From the NCBI GenBank assembly GCA_030141605.1, contig JAQGDQ010000044.1, positions 1-50,000 on the forward strand: a stretch of 50,000 bases of DNA. The letters run 5' to 3'. Both the position numbers and the translations under genes were made by a program. Shown here piece after piece: positions 1 to 12,000 of this stretch. This stretch comes from Tubiluchus corallicola (lineage: Eukaryota; Priapulida; Priapulimorpha; Priapulimorphida; Tubiluchidae). How positions within the stretch are numbered: the stretch's first letter is position 1; each line of letters begins with the position of its first letter. Under the pieces are notes generated by a model. That model searched no databases. It was given only the letters and a program-made list of their open reading frames with translations, and was not told where the DNA came from.

Positions 1-756
1 TGAGATGTCAACAACCGATGAAAATAAGACAGTGCTGTTCTGAGACTTGCGATGGTCATAATCGACAAATAGACAAAGTGTCCTTTAAATATCAAAAAAT
101 TTCTTAAATCTTCTTCTGGAGTTTCCATCCTTCACGGTCGAAATTAAAGGGCACTTTTAAAGGGCACTTTATCTTCGTGATGATCATATCATGAAACTTT
201 AAACTCGAATATTTTTAATTGTGCACTTACTTAGAATGTAACCAAGCCTTCAGTTTGATAGGAACTGCATTTGTTTGAAAATCTAGCCTGTAACGTTTAT
301 GTGTTATTGTTCTTAAAAGCTTTCCATTGTACAGCAAACCATAGTTCAATGTGTGACAACGCACTAGCACACCATAGTACACCATGGTCATTCACTTCAG
401 TATAGCGTTTCTTATTGTTATAACATTTGTTTAATATAACAACAACCCCTGAAGCTACTGTTTTTCACGATGGTCCATGAAATGAGTGAAGAAAGCACTT
501 TTTTCTGACACTCTTTGTAACACTTTTGTTTTAAAATATTCTGTCGAAAAGCAATGAATCACGTTCTTTGGAAGTCTGAGCATATTATGGCAAAACGTCC
601 AGACAATTTAAAGTAAGCATATGTGAACACCTGGATATTTCCTCTACAACTGGCAAAAAATTAAAAAATCCTCTTCAATCTAGGATTCATATTTATGTCT
701 GTGATCGCAAAGCTGATTTTAATAACTTCAGCATTGTGAGCAAGATTACGAATAGC

Positions 757-1018
757 TGGGACTTATTAATAAAAGAAAGTTTGTCTATGTACCTAACTAG
801 CCTTCTCTTAATGTACAAAGTAGTTTAATTCCTTTGACTTTGTTTACAAACACCTAACAATACTTTTATGTATCACCATTCTTTTCTACATGTTTGTTAA
901 TTCACTGGTATTTGTCTTCCTTGTAAATACATAATTAGTGAATTTCTGTACTGTAGGTTCCACTTTAAAACTAATTATTTGTTTATCTAATCTATCAATG
1001 ATGATGACTATAGGTTGC
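757..1018 (+). repeat. Dispersed repeat copy (related to 46628-46830)
   Basis: The stretch starting GGGACTTATTAATAAAAGAA and running through AATACATAATTAGTG recurs, diverged, at about 46628-46800 inside a terminal-inverted-repeat element. This copy appears to lack the inverted ends. The rest of 1-2955 holds microsatellites and AT-rich sequence in which I see no gene. Confidence 0.55.
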
Positions 1019-1537
1019 AATCCAAATGTTTGCGACGTGCTTTTAACTTTTTATAGCTTTTAATAAAAGTTGTTTTCCTTTTATGAAGTTCAAAAATACT
1101 TATGATACCTATATGCAAACATAACAATAATTGCTGCTGTACATTTTTCTAAGTGTTGTCGATTTTTTATACTCGTTCACTTAAAAGTTACTGAGAAACT
1201 CCTTTCTTAATACATGTAACAGTCAAATTAAACAATTTTCAGCTCTGTGTTACTTGCTTTGGGTCTGATTCAAACAATAATTTAGCTTCATTGCAAAATG
1301 CATTCAAATCATAAGCAGAAAAATCGACGCGAAAGAACGATATACATCATAACTGGGATAATTTTTTATAGCAGGTACAATTATCTCACATTAATTGTTT
1401 GTAAAGGGAGTCAGCAAACTTCGTCATAACTAGTGACTTTAAGATAGACAGCTGTTTGACAAATTAGTAATTTGTTCGATTTTTTCGCGCTTTTAATAAT
1501 TTCTAGACTTTTGTATGCAGACACATGCAAGCATGCA

Positions 1538-1592
1538 CGCACACACACGCACACACGCACGCACGCACGCACACACACACACACACACACCG
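1538..1592. repeat. (AC)n/(GCAC)n microsatellite
   Basis: Alternating purine-pyrimidine CA and GCAC units of about 55 bp. It can adopt Z-DNA. The short ORFs on both strands here are repeat artefacts. Confidence 0.9.
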
Positions 1593-2485
1593 AGCAAAAT
1601 TCCTTGTCTGATGAAAGCTGGGCAAAGCATCCAACTAAAAGGACAAAATTTTTAGTGAAACAACTAATGAAGAAAAATTTATTGTAGCTGTGCAGAGCTA
1701 TTTGATAATTCATCTAGGTTACAACAAAAAATTATTTGATTTAAAACATTCAACCTTCTTTTAAACCTAATTGTATAAGTAAATACATAATTACAGTAAA
1801 ATGGTTAAACTTCAATAAATTTTAATAAGATAAGTTAAAACAAATAGACATTTACAATGACAAAGGTTTTAGAAACAGCTACAGTATGTTTTTCCACATA
1901 TATATATTATTTTGTCTTTATACAATATACTAGTAATAGAATAATAAATAGAGATATATACACAACAGTGTAAATGTTTCTGCACACTTTATGTAACAGA
2001 ACGACAACAATAATGTTAAGAATTAGGCCTAATTAAATCAGCAAAATAAAACCAAATGCCTTTGTAAATAAATTTTATATCAGTTTGTCAACATGGGTTA
2101 CAATTATTTATAGTTTCAAAAGTAAAAATTTCTGCTATACAGATAACAACATCAGCATAACGGCCATAATTATTGCCATAAAGTTTATTTTATAATAGCA
2201 TTAACAGGATTAGTAATAAAGCAAACTGATTTTATGTTCTCACTGTAATTTGTTGATGATTTCCAAGACTCACAAACTCGTTGAAAAAAGTTACATGTGT
2301 GCAACATGATGTCATTTTGGCAATTGGCTGAAATGATGCATGTTTCATTTTAGATATAATAGCGTCCCTGAAAAATACTACTTAAACGAAGAATTATTAA
2401 AATAAATAATAATGGTGTAGTAGTCATTTCAATGATTCATCATATCCCTTTTGCAATTTCTATTTTTTCACTGGCCATCATTTTA

Positions 2486-2555
2486 TTTATCATTATCATC
2501 ATTATTATTATCATCATCATCACAATCACCATCATCCTCACCCTCACCATTAATA
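2486..2555. repeat. ATT/ATC/CCAT trinucleotide-rich tract
   Basis: Imperfect ATT-ATC-ACC trinucleotide run in the presumed 3' flank of KChIP. Simple sequence, no coding signal. Confidence 0.7.
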
Positions 2556-2757
2556 ATGTAATTGGTAACGAATTTAATAATTGTAATTTACTTCACGTCT
2601 TCTACAGTTCTCTCATGTATTTTACAACATTTGCTGTTATCTTGATAAACAGTATCAACAGTCCCCATTAACATCTCAATAGTACTATAATGACTGTCAC
2701 CATCGCTGCAGTCACACGATAATCAATTCAGTTGCATTTGAAGGAAGCCTGCAGCAG

Positions 2758-2763
2758 TTTATT
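2758..2763 (-). terminator. Candidate poly(A) signal AATAAA for the KChIP gene
   Basis: Minus-strand AATAAA about 190 nt downstream of the KChIP stop codon. It is the first such hexamer I see after the stop. In AT-rich DNA the hexamer is common, and others occur farther on (e.g. near 2490), so the real 3' end is uncertain. Confidence 0.35.
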
Positions 2764-2955
2764 CGAATTATTTTGTTGGCACCGATAGACAAAAAACTGG
2801 AGACGTTTGTGAAACAGTGTGGAAGAAATGTGCGCATGCGTTGCAAGGTGTTTGAAAAAAGACATTGGCACATGCAATAATTGATAAGTGATTAACCACT
2901 TTAGTGACAGTGTCTACAATGGCATTGTATTTTCAGGAAAGGCACAACGCTGAGG

Positions 2956-3003
2956 TCATAACACTGTGTCGAGTACAGACAGACCCTTGAGAATAGTTTC
3001 ATC
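2956..3003 (-). CDS. KCNIP: KChIP terminal coding exon with stop codon
   Basis: Acceptor CTTTTTTCTAG|GAT, then [15 protein letters not shown] and TGA (2958-2956). The pattern D-x-x-I-x-x-x-L-x-x-(F/L)-x-x-x-(L/M)-stop matches the C-terminal helix of KChIPs, and phase 0 agrees with the preceding exon. It is too short to stand out as an ORF; I found it by looking for an acceptor followed by this C-terminal signature. The helix packs into the hydrophobic groove and is displaced by the Kv4 N-terminus in known structures. Confidence 0.88.
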   Translation of the reverse strand, partial: DETILKGLSVLDTVL

Positions 3004-6000
3004 CTAGAAAAAAGAAATTACTCTAAGTATCGTACAATCTTTACTAGTAACTAGATTATTACATTTTCTAGTAGCTTGTATTTATAATTGTAATTCATAA
3101 ATACAAACCTTTTTATTAAATAAAAGCTATTATTTTTTAATTTAAAATCTATTAATAGCAATGCATCTAGTAGGTGTTATATTTAGTAGAAGAAAGTCTG
3201 TTAAAGAGAGCGATATAGTAACGAGCTTAATGAGGAAATTATTATCATTTTCTCAAACGATTTTGGCAGTTGATATGGTGGAGCCTTCAGTGGGTGTGTA
3301 TAATCTTGACCAACATCCAAACTAATAAGCCTTTCGCGGTTTCACTGTGCCAAGCGAAGTTGCTGTAGGACAAAGGTTAAGTATACCGTAGCAACGCGTC
3401 TTAATTACAACCGTCACATGACAAGGGAGTAAAGCAAAGCCGCCTACCTCATCGGTTCAGTAACTTCACTTGTTTACGTGAACTTTACTTAATTATGCAT
3501 TAGTCTGTGATTTACTAAGCAGGATCTTGCTTAGGAACAAGAAATAATGAACTTGGCAAGGTTCTGGTTACCTGCTAAAAATGTTACCATTACAATAGCA
3601 TGGGCTGCGAGGTATTGTCAAGCGTACATAAATGCAATGTCTGGTGCACTTAACCTTTGACCTTTTACGATCATCATCAATCGCTGGAACCGAGAAAACG
3701 CTTATTCCTTTATATCTCCATAGCCGCTGATGCCAAAGCACTCAAACTTGTACATGGTCAGTAATCTTGTATTACGTTTTTTACTGTAAAGCTACGACTC
3801 CATGTGAACGTAATGCGTGGTGCGTGATGTGTGATCTGTAATGCGTATACAACAGTTTGCATTTAAACATGTAGAAATGATTCCATGTGTACGTAATGCG
3901 CGACGCGTGACGCGCGATCCGTGTTCATTCGAACGTGATCGCTGTCGTCCGAATACGCATCAAGCAGCAATACGCAAACTGGAAGCCGCCGTTGCCTAGG
4001 TGACTATAGCGAGTTTTCAAGTTTCCGGTGTCCATTTTTGCTGTTTAACTTTCTGAAAATTCTAGTTAGGTGAGTTTTGGTTATCTTAGGATCTACAAAC
4101 AATAGCATTTTTTTCTATTTGAGTTTTTAAGAGGTGGAAGAAGCATGTAGTTATGTGTTGTGCATACCACTGCAGTTTTTCACTAAAATTAATGACGATA
4201 CATGCCGTATTGTTCTCTCCCCTGCATAATGTTGTGCAACCAAAACCTCTGCTTTTTTGTGATCTTTTCCGTTTAACAGTACAATAATATGCTAATGCTG
4301 CAGCTATAATTACCACGCTTAAATTTCGACAGAGACATGGTTTCCAAAAATTGTTACTTGCAATTTCCACGAATAGCGACCAAAATGGCGGAAACAGTCT
4401 GTACGCATCACACATTACGGATCACAGGTAACACATTACGCATTATGTGCACATGGAGTCGTAGCTTAAGACTTCTCCAAAACTACTCAAGCCAAGTAGT
4501 TGAAACTTGACACGTAGGTTGTCCTAGGCATCACTGTGGCCACCGCTTGATCTTGGTTATGACTTGAAAATTGGTAGAGTAAGTTAAAGATAATGTGAAT
4601 CATGCAGGAACGGATAAAGATTCTAATCTCTCTTATGGCTCAGCTAAAGTGTCGGCAGCAATCTTATATCATCAAATGAGGAGTTAAGCAAGCTTCCCAG
4701 ACTTTTTTAGTTTGATTTTAGAAAGCTTTGATTGTCATAACATTACTAACTTCAAAATTAACAGCAGTAGCAGCAGCAGGAGTAGTAGTAGTAGTATTGG
4801 TAGTGGTAGTGGTAGTGGTAGCGGTAGTGGTAGTAGTAGTAGTAGTAGTAGTAGTAATAATTATAATACTATAATATTATAGTACACTGTAACACGTCTG
4901 GTGTTCAAAAGGATTTGTATTTAAAAGAATTCATGCTGTTGTAAATTGTAACTAATAACACAGTGCGCAGGTGTGTTTACTACATGCTACGCAATTGCTG
5001 TTATTAGACGTTGGTATTTATGAATTACCCCAAGTTATTATACAAGATAATATTCAAATAACTACAAAAGTTAATGTGAAATTTATAGCACTTAGGCTAG
5101 TACTAATGAAATTTACTGTGTGAATTATTAAAACTATCATTTTTAGTAACCTGGCGTGATATGAACATTGTACACAACCTTTAAATTGAAACTAGAAATT
5201 TTGGTTTTACTACTGGTAATGGTTAGTATGAACTTCAGCTGACTAGTAATGGTTCTTCTTCTGATTACGTGACACACATTAGTCACACAAATACAATGTT
5301 CTTGTCAACAGCGATCCTGGACAGAATTCTCATAGCATCAACGGGCTTCAGGTTGACAAAAATCTCAAAACAGTTTTTTGCAGCTGATGTTGGACTCATG
5401 GAAATTTCTGCAGTGGATAAATACTTAACAAAAAAACCAAAACACTGACCTAGTACATTAGTAGTGTGATTAGTACATTAGGAGGAAGTTCAAGCAATGT
5501 TTGTCTGCAAAAAACTCGAAAGTATAACTGTAATTGCTTAGAAATATATAAGTACCTTCATACAGACTTCCATAAATTCTTCCATTGTGAGCACACCATC
5601 TTTATTTAAATCCATTTTCTACAACAACAACAACAACTGATTAGTCAACATATTTCGTGTGATCATATTTTGATTAAAACAACTATGCAACAATGATAAT
5701 GACGACAGAAGGAAGAGTAGTGAAGGGAAGGAAGAGAGTGCTAGAGAAGGTAGAAGAGAAAGGAAGCAGAAAATAGGAGACGGAGGAGGAAGAGGATGAG
5801 TGAACGTGAAGAGGGAGGGTCAAGGACGACAAACAGCTGGGGGTGGTGATGGTAGTGAAGGATGTGGTGGTGGTGGTGGTGGTGTGGAGTGGTGGTGGTG
5901 GTGATGGTGGTGGCGTTGGGATTGTGGTGTTGATGACGATGGTGGAAGTGCGGTGGTGGTGTTGGTGGCAGAGGCAGTAGTTGTGGTGGCTTTGGGGTAG

Positions 6001-9000
6001 TGGTGGTGGTGGTGGTGGTGGCGGTGGGGTTGGGCTGGTGGTTAGGGTGGATACGATGGCAGTGTGGGGATGATGGTTTGGATGATACTGGCAATGACAA
6101 CAGCTATGACAATAATGACAAGAACAGTGATATTTTTCCTAGATAGTTGTACTCATTGTAACTTATATAGAAAGGAGTCTCTAGAGCATCAGTGCAGTTT
6201 AATGCATGACAATGGCAGATTTGCAGCTGAACCGGAAATAAGTTCATCAAGAATTTATCATTTAATTTCCCCAGAAACAAGAAACGAATTATTGTTACTC
6301 AGTTAATGCAACATCAACTGGGACATAGACATCACTTACAGCGAATATGCGTTCCACGTGAGCTTGTGTGGTACGTTCTTCAATCAGTGGCTCTGTATAA
6401 CGTCCTAGCATATCGTATATGGAAGATATGATATCCTTCATCTCGTCTTTTGTAATGTAGCCATCATGGTTAATATCGTACAGATTGAAGGCCCACTGCA
6501 GTTTCTCAGCGGCAGATCCTCTTGCAAGAACTGAGATGCCCAGCACAAAATCCTATAAGCAATAATGACAGTTCACAATAGTTTGCTAGCAAAGTAGCAT
6601 CGGTTGTCACCATCAGTTTCAAAAACCCAGATGTAATGCGAATGCTCCTCAGGCCGTGTATAATCAGTCACCTTCTTAGAACAGTTTCGTTGTCCCTATT
6701 ATAAGTATTTGGGCATTGCAAATATCATAAACGTTGTGACGATTATCCTAACAATAAAATGGACTATGCTCATTGTGACGACCACTGGCACCATTTTTGA
6801 CTCTCTATGGTGTATTGTATAAAAGAATAAATAGTTTTGTCAGGAATGCGAAATAGGGGTTGTCTTTTACTTTATCCGAGCACGCCAGAGTTCATCACAT
6901 GTGGATAAAAACAATTTTTAATACTAATTTTTTAAGGCAAGGGGTTTTTATCCAGACTTTTTTTACCGAGGGTCCTAGTAGTTTGATTAAAACTGATGCT
7001 ATTTTAGGCCATTATAATTTGTACTTAGAAATGACGAGGACGAACAGGAGGACAAACAAACGTTATTGCTTTTTTTTATAAAAAAACGTGTAAAAATTAT
7101 TTAGTGGTAATTTCAAAAATAATATTTCTACAAATCACTTACATACATACATATAACGAAAGAATTCAGTAAACCCCATCCCAGGTATAATAGGAAGAGA
7201 GGAGAGGATAATTACCGAAGAGTTCCATTGTCGCTGCAGCTGTACCAATGGGCTAGCCTCAGGTCGTGATACCGTGGGTCCAGTTATCCAGGATCACATC
7301 TCAAGAATCAAGAAACCACACTGCTGGGGCTCACGCATTGCAGACTCCACCACCAGAGTGTTAGAAACAAGGATCCAGGGTCTCGAAACGTCTCCGTTTA
7401 CTCCTATACTGTAGGAGTCAGCAAATGACGGAGGAAAGGAGAAAAGTTCCTCGTTCCCCGTCTTCAACTAGGCAACCTCCTTAGGCAGTTCCAAACTCCA
7501 CCCAACAACCGTCATGATCTACGTGGCCAGATTACGAACACGACGAAGTTTCCTGCATACTAGTAACACTGCCTAGGAACCGTCTGGTTTCCTCTCAGAG
7601 AAATTTGATTACACTGAGAACACCAAAACTAGCGAACTCACTATGAGATCTCAAAAGTTATGAGATCTCAAACTTGCTGCCACAAAACGTGTGCTTCCAA
7701 CGCAGCTTAAAAACCCGTAATGGCGGCAATAAGGAAAAATCACGGTTCAATGCTTTTCCAGGAGCGCGAAAATTATCCTGTAACCATTCAAGACATGTGA
7801 CAGGAAGATCGCCATCAAACAGGGAAAAGGGGAGAGGTATTAAAGGATGGGCAGAAAACCAACCCAAACATAAAACAGAAATGAATATTTTATTTGGAGT
7901 ACAAAATGAACTTTAGCATAATTTTAATACGGACGAGGACGTCTGTGACGTCACAGAAGCCCTCCCCCAAGAGTGTGGTAACACTCTTAACCAATGGACG
8001 TATTAAAAGTATCTGGAGTGCATTTTGGTACAACATACATACATCATGGACACAATGCCACAGATCCTAACTACTATATTGGAACAGGGGTCACAAATCT
8101 CTATTACTATTAAAAGTATATACAATAGCACACACAAAAAGAAACAAAAAAAATTGCAACTGACAGGTCATTGAACCAATATGAAAAGAATTGGTAATGG
8201 TAATGTCAATCATTGCATTACAAAATTACAATATAACTCAAAAGAACGTCACCAAAGTTAAGTACTTGCACAAACACAGTTCACAAAATTCTCCTGAGAG
8301 AAGCCGAAAGAAGATACCCTAAAATGGTTATATGAATCACATTAAAGGTTAAATGTACATGGTACTAAAAATACACTGCTAGCAGATTTTAACAGTGTGA
8401 GTGCTCAATGATCACACTGGGCTTCAACTCAAACATGGATATGTCCTCAAAGCAGGAAATCCTAGCTATGATTAACAATAACAATGTCGTCTCACAAACA
8501 ACAAGAATTGTAACCAAACATCGCTCAACGTCCTTCCATATGAATACAAGAAAGGGTGACTACGATAAGAGCAAATTGTGAAGAGTAATTTGTATTTGGT
8601 AACAATAAAGTAAGAGAAAAACTCTCACCTACCTAATGACTACACAGTAATACAAATAATTTTCATATTCGTCAGTGCAGCTAGAATTAGCAACAATAAA
8701 CATCAACAAAAGCATCTATATACATCACTACTACAAGAATTCAATTACATCAATATATAAATCGTGAAAATGTCAAGTGACTCAATGTGCGCCAAAAATC
8801 AATGTTTAACGCTAAAAGCAAGACTATCAGATATTATGCGATCTAGGAAAGGAAAAAAAAACGTTCTCCATTTTCGAATCACAAACGCGACAGAGCATCC
8901 GCCACTCTGTTTTCACAACCAGGGACATGTTCTATATCAAATGCGTATTCACTTAATTTAAGTGCCCAGTGGCATAATCTACGATTTTTCGTTTTCATTT

Positions 9001-12000
9001 TATCCAAAGCAAGCAAACTGCACTGATCAGTACGAACAGTAAAATGTCGACCTTCCAAGTAGTATCTTAGTTTCTCAACACTGAACACTACACTCAAACA
9101 TTCAAGCTCCACCACAGAGTACCTAGTCTCTGGCTGAGTCAACTTGCGACTAATATATGTTATTGGCACTTCAGCTAACCCGTCTCCCTTATCTTGAGAC
9201 AGAACAGCCCCTAAACCGATAAAGCTAGCATCAGTGGTTAGGTAAAAGGGCTTAGTAAAGTCTGGTGAATGGAGTACGGACTCGGAAGATAATGCATCTT
9301 GAAGCTGACGAAAGCTACTTTCAGTGGCCTCAGTCCACTCAACTTGGACCGGGGCATACTTTTCAGTAAGAGCATGGAGAGGCGCCGCGATGCTACTAAA
9401 ATGGGGGATAAAACGCCTATAAAAACTGACCATACCCAAAAACCTGCGCACCTGCGTTTTTGTCTGTGGGCGCAAAAATTGACGTATCCGTTCCACTTTG
9501 GATAATTGTGGTTTAAGTCTATTTTTCCCCACTACATATCCCAGGAATTCGACTTCCTGTTGTGCAAAATGACATTTTTTAGGTTTAACTGTCACTCCAG
9601 CCTTGCGAATGTTGTAAAGTGTGTAATCAACATGCTTTAAATGATCAGTCCAGTTTGGAGATTTAATGATAACATCATCAATATACCCACTAGAACAATA
9701 TGAAACCGGATCTAATATGCGGTCAATAAGAGACTGAGCCGAGGCTGCAGCATTCATTAACCCAAAAGGCATAACAGTAAACTCAAATTTACCGAAATTA
9801 GTAACAAAGGCTGAAACAGGCTGAGATTCCGGGGCCAATTCAATTTGCCAATAGGCTTTTGACAAATCTAGAGTTGATATCCACTTTGCGCCATGAAGAT
9901 CATCAATCATGTCGTCTGGACGTGGTGTTGGATAAGGTGAAAATATTGTTCTCTTGTTCAAGGCTCTGTAGTCAACACATGGACGCCACTGGCTAACGCC
10001 ATCCATAGGAGGCTTGGGAACAACTAGCATTGGAGATGAATACTCGGAATCCGAACGACGAATGACACCCAAATCTAACATATCTTTGATTTCTTTACGG
10101 ATAATATCTAAACGAGCTTGCGGTACTCGATAAGAATGCTGTTGGACAGGGGTCTTGTCATGAAGGTTAATGTAATGTTGAACCAATTTTGTTCTGCCGG
10201 GAAGATCGGTAAACATCTGGGGGTATGAATGGAATATGTTCCTCATTTGTTCCTTAGCTTCCTCAGATAAATAGTCAGGCAATTCGACATCCTCCACAGA
10301 TTGTGTGGCAACTGCAGTTGGGAAAAATGCATACTCTGGAAGATCACAAGCTTCGGTTTTGCCAGAACCTATCTTGTTACAAGTCTCTTCAACTTCTTGC
10401 CAGTTAATAGAAGCATCATCCCTGTCTTCATTGTGTAGAGCCATAAGAACAAGTTCTTCTTCTCTATCAATGTAAGCTTTAAGTCTGTTAGCATGAAACG
10501 TACTTAAGCTTCTCCTACTTCCAGGCTTACCTAGCTTGACTCGATAAGTGCATTCAGAGAGTTTGTCAACTATGGGGTATGGACCACGCCATGTAGTTGC
10601 CATCTTACTACCCTTTTTCATCCGTTGAACAAGGACTTTATCACCAATATTGAAACTACGTTGCTTAGATACACGATCAAACCAAGATTTTTGAGCAAGT
10701 TTAGCCCTCCTAAGAGAATTGTGTGCATCCTCTAAGGTTTCATCCAATGTGTTTATGATACGGGAGACATAGTCATCCACGTCTTCCAGCTCAGGTAGTT
10801 TCTCACAGCCCCACCGCTCTTTCAACATAGCTAAAGGGCCCCGAAGTGGGTAACCAAAAACTAATTCATTGGGGGAGTAATGAGTAGACTCCTGGGGAAC
10901 TTCACGATAGGCAAACAGAACGAATGGAATAGCCAAATCCCAAGGAAGGTGGGGATGATCTTGAATAAGTTTTCTGATAGAGGCTTTGAGTGTGGAATTG
11001 TATCGTTCAACAAGACCATTGGTTGAAGGGGCATAAGCAGAAGTATAGATACCTTTGACCCCAAGCTGTTCTTCCAACTGCTGAGTAAGCTTGGAAGTGA
11101 ACTGAGTTCCTCTATCAGTCAGTATTTCTTTTGGAATGCCATATCTGCAGCAAAATTCTACCAGTTTGTTTAGAATAGTTGTTGTTTCAATATTTGGGAT
11201 GGGATAGCAATCCGGATAACGAGTGGCGTGATCTACAATCACTAAAGCGTACTTATTCCCATCTGGAGTACGACTAAGAGGACCTATGATGTCCATGCCA
11301 ATGCGGAAAAATGGCTGCTTTGGTATTGGTAAAGGACGGAGAGGAAGCCTATCACCTTTCTGTAAACGACCATTTTTCTGACATGAAGGGCAAGAACGGC
11401 AGTAACTCCGCACAACGTGTTTTATCTTGGGCCAAATGTATTCCATAAGAATACGGTCTGCTGTTTTCCTAATGCCTAGGTGACCCGCCATTTTGTTATC
11501 ATGAGCAATTTCAAGGACTTGGCGCCGACGAGATTTAGGAAGAACTAAAAGTTCTCTAGGTTTGCCAGCCTTAGTGTGCTTACAGAGATAATAAAGCATT
11601 CCATCTTTAAGGAAATATCCTTTTCCATTCTGCTCTGCAATTTCAAATGTTGTAGCGTGATCAATGTAGTTTGCTAATGAAGGGTCATTACGTTGTTCTT
11701 GTTTGAGTTGTTCAAACGAGACAGTAATCAACTGAGCCTGCTCTTGTTTGAATTGTTCTAGGTTAGAATGTTCTTGTGTAGAATATGTACTGTGTTCAAG
11801 TTGTTTATGTAACTCTTGATCACGTACTGCTTTAGCCTGCAGTTCTGCAGCTTTTGTACGTGTAACTGCAAAACTATCAGAGATTTGTGGATCGCTAGAC
11901 AATTTCGATTGTTCGTTGTCTGAGATTTGTGTATTATTTCCAGCTGGGCCTTCATGAAGGTTTGATTCATCATTGGGTGTAAAAGGCCTCAGTGTAGATA

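Noticed and set aside
5374-5425. Possible last KChIP exon reading [10 protein letters not shown]-stop
   Set aside because: Poor acceptor and wrong phase; the exon at 3003-2956 has a strong acceptor, correct phase and a better match.
5741-6100. His/Pro/Thr-rich 119-codon ORF
   Set aside because: Translation of the GGT-rich repeat inside a KChIP intron.
7658-7916. ORFs of 69 and 80 codons repeated identically at 15324-15582
   Set aside because: They lie inside the two LTRs and are identical only because the LTRs are copies; no protein features.
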